Shown here: positions 37,165 to 45,820 of the stretch, piece by piece
Layout: each line of letters begins with the position of its first letter
Numbering within the stretch: the first letter of the stretch is position 1
DNA from: Actinomycetota bacterium
Lineage (GTDB): Bacteria > Actinomycetota > Acidimicrobiia > Acidimicrobiales > AC-14
Assembly (NCBI GenBank): GCA_005888325.1
Contig: VAWU01000017.1
Location: 63,676-127,675, forward strand
Direction of reading: 5' to 3'
Length of the DNA stretch: 64,000 nt
Position numbers and translations under genes: made by a program
Notes under the pieces: model-generated
Told to the model about the DNA's origin: nothing
The model's input: the letters and a program-made list of their open reading frames with translations, nothing else
Databases searched by the model: none

Positions 37165-38469
37165 GTGCGACCTGCCGGCGCGGATTTGACGCCCGACGCG
37201 AGCGCGCCGTTGCCTGTCCCGGTGCGGCGCCGGGCCCGGACCTCCAGCAGGGCGCCCCTCCCGCCCGGGTTCACCACCATCTGGACCACCGTCGCGCTGG
37301 ATCTCGTGGGGTTCGGCATCGTGCTCCCCCTGCTGCCGCTCTACGCGAGCGACCGCCGGTTCGGTGCCAGCCCCGCGGTGGTGGGCGTGCTGCTCGCCTC
37401 CTTCTCCCTGGCCCAGTTCGTGTTCGCACCGGTCTGGGGGCGGCTGTCCGACCGGGTGGGCCGCAAGCCGGTCCTGGTGCTGTCGCTCGCCGGCACCGCG
37501 GTGGGCAGCCTGCTGACCGGGCTGGCGGGCTCGCTGCTTGTGCTGCTCGTGGGCCGGGTGCTCGACGGCATCTCGGGCGCGAGCGTGTCGGTGGCCCAGG
37601 CCGCGGTGGCCGACCTCGCCCCCGCCGAGCAGCGGCCCCGGCTCTTCGGGCTCCTCGGCGCCGCGTTCGGGCTGGGGTTCGTGGCCGGTCCCGCCATCGG
37701 CTCGCTCGCCGCGCTCGGCGATCGGCGGCTCCCGTTCCTCATCGCCGCGGCCATCGCCGGCGTCAACGCGGTGGTCGCGGTGCGACGGTTGCCGGAGACC
37801 AACGCCCGGCATCTGCGTCGGACCGTGGCCGAGGAGGCCGGTTGGATGCGCGAGACCGGGCTGGAGGACGAGGCCGCCGCGCTCACGCCCCGTCTGTCCT
37901 CCCGCACGGCCGCTCCGCCCGCCCACTCCGCCTCTGACATGACCCGGCTGCTCCTGGTCGCCTTCGTCTCGCTGGCCGCGTTCAGCGCGTTCGAGGCGAC
38001 GTTCACCCTCTTCGGGCGTGAGCGCCTCCACCTCCAGCTCACGTCGGCGGGAGCGGTGTTCGTCGGCATCGGCGTGGTGCTGGCGTTGGTGCAGGCATCA
38101 CTCGTGCAACCGGTCGTGGAGCGGCTCGGGGAGCGCGGCACCCTCCGCGCAGGTCTCCTCGCCAACGCGGCCGGCCTCCTCCTGCTCGCGGCCGTGCACT
38201 CGTGGCTCCTGCTGGTGCCGGCGCTGCTCGCGCTCGTCGTCGGCCAGGGGCTGGTGATGCCGTCGCTCACCGCTTCGTTCGCAGGACGCGCCGGCCGGGA
38301 GCGCCGGGGCCGCGTCCTCGGCGTGCAGCAGTCGGCCAACGGGCTGGCCCGCGTGGTGGGGCCGGTGTGGGGAGGCCTCGCGTTCGAACGGCTCGGTGCA
38401 CCGTCGCCGTTCCTCGTCGGTGCCGCGGTGATGGCGCTGTGTGTGGCCATGATCGGCAGGAACGCGTGA
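37165..38469 (+). CDS. MFS drug-efflux-like transporter (TetA/DHA1 type)
   Basis: About 434 residues with twelve predicted helices, beginning FTTIWTTVALDLVGFGIVLP. The MFS signature in loop 2-3, APVWGRLSDRVGRKPVL, is clear. The helix-5 motif GLLGAAFGLGFVAGPAIGSL resembles the antiporter motif C of proton-driven efflux pumps. A polar central loop (about residues 225-255) separates the halves. GTG 37165 and GTG 37222 are both possible starts; the leader has no conserved content. Confidence 0.85.
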   Translation: MRPAGADLTPDASAPLPVPVRRRARTSSRAPLPPGFTTIWTTVALDLVGFGIVLPLLPLYASDRRFGASPAVVGVLLASFSLAQFVFAPVWGRLSDRVGRKPVLVLSLAGTAVGSLLTGLAGSLLVLLVGRVLDGISGASVSVAQAAVADLAPAEQRPRLFGLLGAAFGLGFVAGPAIGSLAALGDRRLPFLIAAAIAGVNAVVAVRRLPETNARHLRRTVAEEAGWMRETGLEDEAAALTPRLSSRTAAPPAHSASDMTRLLLVAFVSLAAFSAFEATFTLFGRERLHLQLTSAGAVFVGIGVVLALVQASLVQPVVERLGERGTLRAGLLANAAGLLLLAAVHSWLLLVPALLALVVGQGLVMPSLTASFAGRAGRERRGRVLGVQQSANGLARVVGPVWGGLAFERLGAPSPFLVGAAVMALCVAMIGRNA

Positions 38470-38496
38470 AGGCCAAAAGGGTCGGCCGCCGGCCCG

Positions 38497-39507
38497 CTAG
38501 CCCCCGGGCGCGAGGAGGACCTTCACCGGGCCATCGGGTTGCACCAGCTCGGTGAACGCCGCGTCTGCCGCGTCCAGCGGTCGGACGTCGGACGCGAGCG
38601 ACGCCGCGTCCAGCGCGCCGGCCGCGACCGCGTCGACGGCCTCGCCGAACTCCTCGGTCGTGTATGCGAAGCACGGGTGGAAGTCGACTTCCTTGACCAC
38701 CCATGGAATGCCCAGCAGCGAGATCGGGTCCATCGGGCCGGCGACGCCGACGAGCACGACCTCGCCCCCGGACCGCACCTCGTTGAGCGCGACCTGTGGC
38801 GTGGCGGCGGTGCCCGCGCACTCGAACACCACATCGAGGGGGCCGAACGCGGTCGAGAGGCGGTTGGCGTCGCCGAGCACGACCTCGGCGCCGAGGCGCG
38901 CCGCCACCTCGGCCCGCCGGTCGCTGCGTTCCGCCACCACGACGTGGTCGACCCCTTCGCGCCGCAGGGCGGCGAGGGTCATGAGGCCGATGGGACCCGC
39001 GCCGATGATCCCGACGGTGCTGCCCGCGCCCGCACGCGACCGTCGCACGGCATGGAGGCCCACCGCGTAGGGCTCGACCAGCGCTCCCTGTTCGACGGTC
39101 ATCGTGTCGGGCATCGAGAAGCACGCAGACGCGTCGGTGGCCACGTACTCGGCGAAGGCGCCGTCGTTGAACCCGAGGCCGAGCGCGGTGCGCGCCTGGT
39201 CGAGGCACAGCTGGTCGGTGCCCCGGCGGCACGGGTCGCACGTGCCGCAGCGCGCCATCGGCAGCACCGCAACCCGGTCGCCGACCCGCCGGCCGGCGAC
39301 GCCGTCGCCCGTGGCGGCGATCGTGCCCGCGAACTCGTGCCCGATCACCGCACCCGCCGGCAACAGTCGCGACGCCTTCAGATGGAGGTCGCTCCCACAG
39401 ATGCCGCAGCGCTCGACTGCGACGACCACCATGCCAGGGCCCGGCTCGGGGTCGGGCCGATCCACGACGGCGAAGCTGCCGTCCGCCCCGTAGGCCAGCG
39501 CCCGCAT
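38497..39507 (-). CDS. zinc-dependent medium-chain alcohol dehydrogenase
   Basis: The 336-residue MDR-family enzyme has catalytic-zinc residues in ERCGICGSDLH and GHEFAG, four structural-zinc Cys in the region ARCGTCDPCRRGTDQLC, and the Rossmann motif GIIGAGPIGL at about residues 163-172. It resembles threonine/sorbitol/2,3-butanediol dehydrogenases; the substrate is not fixed. The ATG at 39507 begins MRALAYGADG. It diverges from the acyl-CoA dehydrogenase gene, and the spacer holds two strong palindromes. Confidence 0.9.
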   Translation of the reverse strand: MRALAYGADGSFAVVDRPDPEPGPGMVVVAVERCGICGSDLHLKASRLLPAGAVIGHEFAGTIAATGDGVAGRRVGDRVAVLPMARCGTCDPCRRGTDQLCLDQARTALGLGFNDGAFAEYVATDASACFSMPDTMTVEQGALVEPYAVGLHAVRRSRAGAGSTVGIIGAGPIGLMTLAALRREGVDHVVVAERSDRRAEVAARLGAEVVLGDANRLSTAFGPLDVVFECAGTAATPQVALNEVRSGGEVVLVGVAGPMDPISLLGIPWVVKEVDFHPCFAYTTEEFGEAVDAVAAGALDAASLASDVRPLDAADAAFTELVQPDGPVKVLLAPGG

Positions 39508-39558
39508 GGCGGCGGAGCGTACGGGCGGGCGGGTTTCTTTCCCAACTCCTCGGGCTAT

Positions 39559-39597
39559 GTTACCGTTCGGTAACTTCGTCGGTTCAGGTTCCTGAAC
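39559..39597. promoter_or_regulatory. two 16-bp palindromes, candidate TetR-type operators
   Basis: GTTACCGTTCGGTAAC (39559-39574) and GTTCAGGTTCCTGAAC (39582-39597) are both perfect 7-2-7 inverted repeats with a TT centre. They share GTT...G-TT-C...AAC and lie 23 bases apart centre to centre. They sit 23 bases before the acyl-CoA dehydrogenase ATG and about 50 bases before the divergent alcohol dehydrogenase start. Similar palindromes are bound by TetR-family repressors of fatty-acid catabolism in actinobacteria (family knowledge). The regulator is not encoded in this window. Confidence 0.7.
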
Positions 39598-39619
39598 GCT
39601 TCGTGGAGGTGGCGTAGCG

Positions 39620-40834
39620 ATGCCCGAGTTCTCTCTCGATCTCAACGAGGACCAGCTCCAGATCGAGAAGTGGGTGCACGATTTCGCGGAGACGGTGGTG
39701 CGCCCCGCGGCCCACGAGTGGGACGAGCGGGAGGAGACGCCGTGGCCGATCATCCAGGAGGCCGCCAACATCGGGCTCTACTCGCTCGACTTCGTGGCCA
39801 ACATGTTCGGCGACCCCACGGGCCAGCTGCTTCCGATCGTCAGTGAGGAGCTCGCCTGGGGCGACGCCGGCATCGCGCTGTCGATCTTCGGCACCACCCT
39901 CGGCGTCGCGGGCATCTTCGCCAACGGCACGCCCGAGCAGGTGGCCGAGTGGATGCCGCAGTGCTTCGGCACGCCCGAGAAGATCCAGCTGGCAGCGTTC
40001 GGCGTGAGCGAGCCCGACGCGGGCTCCGACGTGAGCTCGCTGCGGAGCCGTGCGGTCTACGACGAGGCGAAGGACGAGTGGGTGCTCAACGGCACCAAGA
40101 CTTGGATCACCAACGGCGGCATCGCCGACGTGCACGTGCTCGTGCTGTCGGTGGAGCCCGACCTGGGCTCGCGCGGCCACGCCAGCTTCGTCGTTCCCCC
40201 CGGCACGAAGGGCATCCGTCAGGGCCAGAAGTTCAAGAAGATGGGCATCCGCGCGTCGCACACCGCCGAGGTCATCCTCGAGGACTGCCGGGTGCCCGGG
40301 AGCTGCCTGCTCGGTGGCAAGGACAGGCTCGACGCGCGCCTCGCCCGCGCTCGTGAGGGCAAGAGCTCGCGCGTGCAGGCCGCGATGGCGACGTTCGAGG
40401 CGTCACGGCCTGCCGTCGGCGCCCAGGCGGTGGGCATCGCGCGTGCGGCCTTCGAGTACTCGCTCGAGTATGCCAAGGAGCGCAAGCAGTTCGGCCGGGC
40501 GATCATCGAGAACCAGGGCATCGCCTTCAAGCTCGCCGACATGAAGACGCACATCGACGCGGCCCGCCTGCTGGTGCGCCGCGCCTCGTGGATGGCGAGC
40601 GCGGGCAAGACCTTCGAGAACGGTGAGGGCTCGATGTCGAAGCTGTTCGCGGGTGAGACCGCGGTCTGGGTCACCGAGCAGGCGATCCAGATCCTCGGCG
40701 GCTACGGCTACGTGCGCGAGTACCCGGTCGAGCGTTGGCACCGCGACAGCAAGATCTACACGATCTTCGAAGGCACCAGCGAGATCCAGCGGCTGATCGT
40801 CTCGCGGGCCATCTCCGGCGTGCACGTTCAGTAG
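39620..40834 (+). CDS. acyl-CoA dehydrogenase
   Basis: The 404-residue flavoenzyme introduces the alpha-beta double bond into an acyl-CoA. FAD-binding motifs include AAFGVSEPDAGSDVSSLRS and WITNGGIADVHVL. The C-terminal helical domain has RKQFGRAIIENQGIAFKLAD and ILGGYGYVREYPVERWHRDSK, and the catalytic Glu region reads IFEGTSEIQRLIV. The start is ATG 39620, about 7 bases after a GGAGGTGG ribosome site. Twin palindromes just upstream suggest control by a TetR-type repressor. Confidence 0.94.
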   Translation: MPEFSLDLNEDQLQIEKWVHDFAETVVRPAAHEWDEREETPWPIIQEAANIGLYSLDFVANMFGDPTGQLLPIVSEELAWGDAGIALSIFGTTLGVAGIFANGTPEQVAEWMPQCFGTPEKIQLAAFGVSEPDAGSDVSSLRSRAVYDEAKDEWVLNGTKTWITNGGIADVHVLVLSVEPDLGSRGHASFVVPPGTKGIRQGQKFKKMGIRASHTAEVILEDCRVPGSCLLGGKDRLDARLARAREGKSSRVQAAMATFEASRPAVGAQAVGIARAAFEYSLEYAKERKQFGRAIIENQGIAFKLADMKTHIDAARLLVRRASWMASAGKTFENGEGSMSKLFAGETAVWVTEQAIQILGGYGYVREYPVERWHRDSKIYTIFEGTSEIQRLIVSRAISGVHVQ

Positions 40835-40937
40835 ATCGGCGCGTCTTCGGGCGCAGGCCGTTCATACCGGTGGATCGCCACGCGCCCCTCGAGGAGTGCG
40901 AGAGAGCGGCAGATCTGGCGCGCCGTGGCGCGAGTTC

Positions 40938-41114
40938 TCAGGTCCGCGCGGCGAGAATCGTCCACGCGCCGGGGACGCCTTTGAGTTCGTGTTCGCCGCG
41001 TGCTTCGTAGGTGATCGTGGAGCCGACGGTGAGGTCGCGGACGGTGGAGGAGGCAAGGATCTCACTCGCCTGCGCGGTAACTGATATGCGCTGGGCGATC
41101 ACGACCGCGAGGCC
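40938..41114 (-). pseudogene. C-terminal fragment of a class III cyclase
   Basis: The minus strand reads GLAVVIAQRISVTAQASEIL, then ASSTVRDLTVGSTITYEARG, then EHELKGVPGAWTILAA and a stop. This is the standard C-terminal part of a class III nucleotide cyclase (compare VMKGVPEPVRLYRA in the intact gene at 19888). Everything before the second half of the domain is missing, including both metal-binding Asp, so it is a decayed remnant. It sits at the border to the accessory stretch. The rest of 40835-41134 holds no other gene. Confidence 0.65.
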
Positions 41115-41134
41115 GGTGCAGAGAGGTGAGCACG

Positions 41135-41482
41135 ATGAGCAATGAACAGGCAGCACCAGACACGCAGGGTGTTACGGCGGCGCTACTCGCAACTGTTGAC
41201 CTTGGCCCTGAGATCGAGGGCATGACAGGGCGCGAACTTCGAATGCGGATGTTCACCTTCGAGCCTGGAGCCGTCTTCGGCCCGGTTCACGACCATATCG
41301 ATAGACCAGGCGTGGTCTACATCCTGCAAGGAACGATCACTGATCATCGAAATAGCGTCGCTACGGAGTACGGGCCGGGCGTGGGCTGGCCCGAGGATCG
41401 GTACACCAGACACTGGCTTGAGAACAGAGGAACGGTTCCGGCGGTGGAGATCTCGGTCGATGTCGTCCGGTCTTCCGAATAG
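41135..41482 (+). CDS. small cupin-domain protein
   Basis: The 115-residue single-domain cupin contains FGPVHDHIDRPGVVYILQGTITDHR (His and polar metal-ligand positions) and a second cupin block with GVGWPEDRYTRHWLENRG. The function is unknown; small cupins act as metal-dependent isomerases, dioxygenases or sensors. ATG 41135 fits GAGAGGTG 6 bases upstream better than GTG 41126. Codon use is less GC-biased than in the genes to the left, as elsewhere in this accessory stretch. Confidence 0.75.
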   Translation: MSNEQAAPDTQGVTAALLATVDLGPEIEGMTGRELRMRMFTFEPGAVFGPVHDHIDRPGVVYILQGTITDHRNSVATEYGPGVGWPEDRYTRHWLENRGTVPAVEISVDVVRSSE

Positions 41483-41573
41483 CAGGCGCGCTCGGTAACA
41501 GGAGCCAGTATGAGTGTCGACGCTCGCACGCGGAACTGACGCTCCGCGCTGCCGGATCGGGCAAGCTGTGCGA

Positions 41574-42308
41574 GTGACGAAGACAAGTCGACGGCTCGAC
41601 GGGTCAGACGACGGGGCACTGCTTTCGCTCTTCGGCGCGATCGCCTCGCGTGATCAGCTCACGATCGCGCGACGGCTAAAGCAAGCGCCCGGTCTCGCCA
41701 CCCGTCCGATTCGTATCGGCGCGACCCGCCAAGATCCCGACAGGTACTTCCTGCCCGAGATTCGTCACTACGTCTATGCGGGTGACACGGCGCTACATGT
41801 AACTGCTGCCGCGCATCAACGAGAAGTCGCCGAGTCGCTCGTCGCGCAAGGTGCAGACGTTCGCGCTCGCAACCGAAGGGGAGCAGAACCGCTCCACTAC
41901 GCCGCAGACGGGAGTCCCGGTACGGACTTCTGGGATCCGATTGCGCAGCGCGACGTGATCACTTACCTCATCGAAGCAGGTGCGCGCCCTGACGCCAAGG
42001 ACAAGAGCGGTGTAGCGCCGCTGCACCGAGCCGTTCGGACTCGAAGCTCGGACGCGGTCAGCGCCCTCATCGAGAACGGCGCCGATCCGCGGCTGACGAA
42101 CAAGAGCGGGTCGACCCCGCTGCACCTTGCCGTCCAGAACACGGGCCGCAGCGAGTCTGGCTCGGAGGCGGCCAAGGACGAACAGCGCCGGATCATCGCC
42201 TTGCTACTAAGACACGGCGCGAGTCCGACCGACGTCGATGCGAACGGCAAGACCGTCGCGGCTACAGCATCCAGCGATTGGATCCGTCAACTGCTCGACA
42301 ACTGCTGA
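41574..42308 (+). CDS. ankyrin-repeat protein
   Basis: The 244-residue protein has ankyrin repeats with the usual G-TALH...A and LLxxGAD patterns: AGDTALHVTAAAHQREVAES, then ESLVAQGADVRARNRRGAEP, LIEAGARPDAKDKSGVAPLH, LIENGADPRLTNKSGSTPLH and LLRHGASPTDVDANGKT. It has no signal peptide or membrane segment, so it is a cytoplasmic protein-binding scaffold with unknown partners. The GTG at 41574 begins the coherent sequence. Base composition is clearly lower in GC than the housekeeping neighbours, suggesting acquisition. Confidence 0.8.
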   Translation: MTKTSRRLDGSDDGALLSLFGAIASRDQLTIARRLKQAPGLATRPIRIGATRQDPDRYFLPEIRHYVYAGDTALHVTAAAHQREVAESLVAQGADVRARNRRGAEPLHYAADGSPGTDFWDPIAQRDVITYLIEAGARPDAKDKSGVAPLHRAVRTRSSDAVSALIENGADPRLTNKSGSTPLHLAVQNTGRSESGSEAAKDEQRRIIALLLRHGASPTDVDANGKTVAATASSDWIRQLLDNC

Positions 42309-42573
42309 CGGCATGGCGCAGCGACACCGTCCCCGCGAGGCCGGCGGTGCACACACCCTCTCCCCGGTGGTCGAGATGACCAAGGGGGCCGACGTCGGCC
42401 GCACGGCGCCCGTGGCGGGAAGCGTCTGACCCTTCGTGCTCGTCGTTTGCAGCTGGAGCACCACCGCTCGGGTGACGTCGCGGAGGGTGAGGTCTCCCGC
42501 CCTGCTCGCGGTACAGCGCGGCGGGCAAACGAGACTCCGATGACGGTAGAAAGCAGCGACAGGGGAGGCAGGA

Positions 42574-43980
42574 GTGGCCGAGATCGAGACCGAGTACCTG
42601 GTGATCGGCGCAGGCGCGTCGGGGATGGCGTTCACCGACGCGCTGGTCGCGGATGCCGACGTCGATGTCGTGATAGTGGACCGGCGCCACAACCCGGGGG
42701 GTCACTGGAACGACGCCTATCCCTTCGTTCGGCTCCACCAGCCGTCGGCGACGTATGGCGTCAACTCGCGACCGTTGGGTACCGAGACGATCGACGCCGC
42801 CGGACCGAACGCCGGGTTCTACGAGCGCGCGACCGGCGTGGAGATCTGCGACTACTTCCGGCGCGTGCTCGACGAGCAGCTCGTGGGCTCAGGTCAGGTC
42901 CGCTTCTTCGGGCAGTGCGACTACGTCGGGCATCACGCGGGCGAACACTCCTTCAGGTCCCGGCTCACCGGCGGGACGACAACGGTGCGGGTGCGCCGGA
43001 AGATCGTCGACGCCACCTACGTCGAGACGTCGGTGCCGGCGACGCACACGCCCGAGTTCACTGTCGGTGAGGGCGTGAAGCTGATCCCGGTCGGCGAGCT
43101 CGTCCACGTCACCGAACCGCCCTCGGGGTTCACCGTGCTCGGCGCCGGAAAGACGGGCATGGACGCGTGCAGCTTCCTGCTCGATAACAATGTCGACCCC
43201 GACAAGATCCGCTGGGTCCGTCCACGGGACGCCTGGCTGATGAACCGGTCGTCCTTTCAGCCGCTCGATCTGGTCGCCTCGACCGTCGAGAGCCTCTCAC
43301 TGGTGCTGCAGTCCCTCGCCGACGCCGAGAATGTCGACGATCTCTTCCGCCGGCTCGAGGCGTGCGGCCAACTCCTTCGCCTCGATCCGGCCGTCGAGCC
43401 GACGATGTTCCGCGGCGCAATCGTCAGCCCGGCTGAGCACCAGAGCCTCAAGCAAATCGAGCGGGTCGTTCGGCGGGGACGGGTACGTCGCATCGAGACC
43501 GGCCGGATCGTGCTCGACGAGGGCGAGGTCCCGACTGATCGCGGCACTGTCCACGTCGATTGCACCGCGTACGGGCTGCGGGCGACGCCGCCACGTCCCA
43601 TCTTCGACGACGGGCGAATCACGCCCCAGTCACTCATGGGCGGCTTCACGACCTTCAACGCTGCGTTGATCGGCTTCGTCGAGGCGGCCCGGGACACCGA
43701 CACCGACACCGACAAGAACCGGCTCTGCCCGCCGACCGCCTACCCCAGCAAATCGATCGACTGGATCAGCGTGTTCGAGCGCGGCTTCCGTGTCATCACC
43801 CAGATGCTCGAGGAGCCCGACCTGGCTGCCTGGTTGGCGACCTGCCGGCTCAACACGACGCGGGGTATGAACGAACACTTAGGCGACCCGCGCGTGCAGG
43901 CGGCACTCGGTAGCTGGCTCGAACACATGGAGCCCGCCCTCGCAAACGCGGAGCGGTTGCAGACGGCCGCGGTCAGGTGA
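42574..43980 (+). CDS. FAD/NAD(P)-binding oxidoreductase (monooxygenase-like)
   Basis: The 468-residue protein begins EYLVIGAGASGMAFTDALV, a GxGxxG FAD-binding motif, followed by DRRHNPGGHWNDAYPFVRLHQP, which resembles the FAD loop of flavin-containing monooxygenases. A second Rossmann motif, FTVLGAGKTGMDACSFLLDN, is near residue 187. A DTDTDTDK stretch is encoded by three perfect GACACC repeats plus GACAAG (43693-43716). The substrate is unknown. GTG 42574 follows GGGGAGGCAGGA. The 265 bases before it hold no convincing gene. Confidence 0.8.
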   Translation: MAEIETEYLVIGAGASGMAFTDALVADADVDVVIVDRRHNPGGHWNDAYPFVRLHQPSATYGVNSRPLGTETIDAAGPNAGFYERATGVEICDYFRRVLDEQLVGSGQVRFFGQCDYVGHHAGEHSFRSRLTGGTTTVRVRRKIVDATYVETSVPATHTPEFTVGEGVKLIPVGELVHVTEPPSGFTVLGAGKTGMDACSFLLDNNVDPDKIRWVRPRDAWLMNRSSFQPLDLVASTVESLSLVLQSLADAENVDDLFRRLEACGQLLRLDPAVEPTMFRGAIVSPAEHQSLKQIERVVRRGRVRRIETGRIVLDEGEVPTDRGTVHVDCTAYGLRATPPRPIFDDGRITPQSLMGGFTTFNAALIGFVEAARDTDTDTDKNRLCPPTAYPSKSIDWISVFERGFRVITQMLEEPDLAAWLATCRLNTTRGMNEHLGDPRVQAALGSWLEHMEPALANAERLQTAAVR

Positions 43981-44068
43981 GCTGCTCGACTCCCGCGCCT
44001 CGAGCACGACAACCCCGAGGCTCTCTCGGACCGGGGCGGCTCACCGAGCGCCACCAGTTCTGGCGCGG

Positions 44069-44521
44069 CTACTCGGTGGCGAGCGCCCAAAACACGGCGA
44101 CGGCAAAGTCGCCCGTGTTGGGATCGGGATCGCCGTAGATCTCCCAGCGAACGCGCGTGATCTCGTAGCCGTGCTGAGCACACCATGCGCACACCGACTC
44201 GTGCGTCTCGCCGAGCTGTCCGATCGGGCCGGTATGCGTCGCGGTGGCGACGAGACCTCCTGGGAGAATCGATGGAACCACCGAGCCGTGAGGCTCGAAC
44301 GGCCCGTTGACCTGCACGCCAACCTCAACGGTTGGCAGGTCGTCCTCGTAGAGCATGACGTTGTGACCGTCCTTGCTCAGATCGCCTGGCGCGTCGCGCA
44401 GGAAGCGCCAGACCTGGTCGAGCATCGTGCGCCAAAGCGCAGGAAACTCCTGCCAGGTCGTCGCGGCTCGAATTACGGCGGTTGGCGAAGCCTCGACTGT
44501 CAGCACTCGGACATCGGCCAA
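44069..44521 (-). CDS. GyrI-like effector-binding domain protein
   Basis: The 150-residue protein has the GyrI/SOUL-like fold of AraC/MerR effector-binding domains: DVRVLTVEASPTAVIRA at the start, VEVGVQVNGPFEPHGSV in the middle, and RVRWEIYGDPDPNTGDFAVAVFWAL at the end, with the conserved Glu of WEIYG. It has no DNA-binding domain, so it is a stand-alone small-molecule binder or hydrolase. A TTG at 44521 is chosen because GAGGAGGA lies 9 bases upstream; the frame further back looks non-coding. Confidence 0.7.
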   Translation of the reverse strand: MADVRVLTVEASPTAVIRAATTWQEFPALWRTMLDQVWRFLRDAPGDLSKDGHNVMLYEDDLPTVEVGVQVNGPFEPHGSVVPSILPGGLVATATHTGPIGQLGETHESVCAWCAQHGYEITRVRWEIYGDPDPNTGDFAVAVFWALATE

Positions 44522-44622
44522 ATCGACGTTCCTCCTCGTCCTCCAAGAGTCGATCCTAGGATCCGCCGGGACGGCCGAGCGGCTTGAGTTCGGGCGGGTT
44601 CGCCGGCGGGTACGATCGCTCG

Positions 44623-45240
44623 ATGCCTGAGCCCGCGATCGAGGTCGTGCTGTTCGATCTGGGCGGTGTGCTGTTCGATTTCGGTGGCGTCCAACCGATG
44701 AAGTCACTGTCCGGAATCGAACACGACGACGAGATTTGGCGCCGTTGGCTGGGCTGCCGCTGGGTCCGCACGTTCGAACGCGGGAGTTGCTCTGCCGAAC
44801 AGTTTGCCGAGGGCGTCGTTGGGGACTGGGCGCTCCCGATCACTCCTGATGCGTTCTTGCATTCCTTTCGTTCGTGGCTAGGCGGACCACTCGCCGGAGC
44901 GGACGTGCTCGTCCGCGAGGCCCGGAACAAGGTGAAGGTCGGATGCCTGAGCAATACGAACGCGCTGCACTGGACCGACCACGAGAACCGCTGGGAACTG
45001 CTCAGCGCCTTCGACTTTCGGTTCCTGTCGTTCCAGATGGGTTACGTGAAGCCTGACCGCGAAATCTTCGACCGGACGGCGCAGCTTCTCGATCGTCCAC
45101 GCGATCGCGTCTTGTTCCTCGACGACAATGCAATCAATGTCGAAGGCGCCCGTGCCGCAGGGTTTCACGCCATGCAGGCCGTCGGAGTGGATGAGGCGCG
45201 GCGGTGCCTCATGGCGGTGGACCTTCTTCCTGAGGGATAG
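44623..45240 (+). CDS. HAD-superfamily hydrolase (subfamily IA-v3)
   Basis: The 205-residue protein has motif I VVLFDLGGVLFDFGGV (nucleophilic Asp; the second Asp is Gly, as in the DLGGVL subgroup). Motif II is in KVGCLSNTNALHW, the motif III Lys in MGYVKPDREIFDRT, and motif IV in VLFLDDNAINVEGARAAG. It is a YihX/haloacid-dehalogenase-like phosphatase of unknown substrate. ATG 44623 opens the conserved part; the frame continues upstream to 44584. Confidence 0.85.
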   Translation: MPEPAIEVVLFDLGGVLFDFGGVQPMKSLSGIEHDDEIWRRWLGCRWVRTFERGSCSAEQFAEGVVGDWALPITPDAFLHSFRSWLGGPLAGADVLVREARNKVKVGCLSNTNALHWTDHENRWELLSAFDFRFLSFQMGYVKPDREIFDRTAQLLDRPRDRVLFLDDNAINVEGARAAGFHAMQAVGVDEARRCLMAVDLLPEG

Positions 45241-45315
45241 CCGACAGAGGCCAGCTACTACGTCGCGCCAGATTGCCCAGTGATCCGCGAGCGCCGAGCG
45301 GCCAGTTCGGAGCGG

Positions 45316-45780
45316 TCAGACGTAGCCCTCGGGCACGGGACCGAGGACCTCCACCCCGTACCGCTCGGCAATCGCTCCGAGCTTCTCGTCGCTAACGTCG
45401 CCCTCACGAATGGCCGCCGCGAGCTCGTCGAAGTAGCCCACCATGGCTTGTGGAACATACAAGTTGAGCTTCCTGCTCGGTGATGAACCCACGCGAAACC
45501 CGTGCACCGCACCGACCGGTATGTGCACGAACGATCCCGCTGGAGCGCGAACTTCTCGGTCGCCGATGAAGATGATGTACTCGCCTTCCAACACGTAGAA
45601 GGCTTCCGCCGCATCGCGATGGATGTGCATCGGGTGGCCGAAGTTACGTGGCTCCGTCGCTTCGAGAAGCGTAAAAGCGCCGCTCGTGTCCTCGGCAGTC
45701 GCTTTAACTGACATCAGGAAGTTACCGAGGTCGATAGCACGCCCCTCGCCTGGCTGAAGCACGTACGGTTCGTCAGACAC
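45316..45780 (-). CDS. cupin-domain protein
   Basis: The 154-residue protein carries a full cupin: NFGHPMHIHRDAAEAFYVLEGE (His-X-His and Glu metal ligands) and a second motif, PAGSFVHIPVGAVHGFRV, with the last His. A helical C-terminal tail, AMVGYFDELAAAIREG, is typical of quercetinase-like single-domain cupins in actinobacteria. The metal and substrate are unknown. The start is GTG 45780. It lies 40 bases downstream of a small monooxygenase-fold gene on the same strand. Confidence 0.8.
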   Translation of the reverse strand: MSDEPYVLQPGEGRAIDLGNFLMSVKATAEDTSGAFTLLEATEPRNFGHPMHIHRDAAEAFYVLEGEYIIFIGDREVRAPAGSFVHIPVGAVHGFRVGSSPSRKLNLYVPQAMVGYFDELAAAIREGDVSDEKLGAIAERYGVEVLGPVPEGYV

Positions 45781-45820
45781 GGATACTCCCAGGCCTGCAA
45801 GCGACGACGCACATGATCGG

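Noticed and set aside
42309-42573. A 38-codon plus-strand frame starting at 42313.
   Set aside because: No ribosome site, no recognisable sequence, and it overlaps nothing conserved; the region is best left as a spacer.
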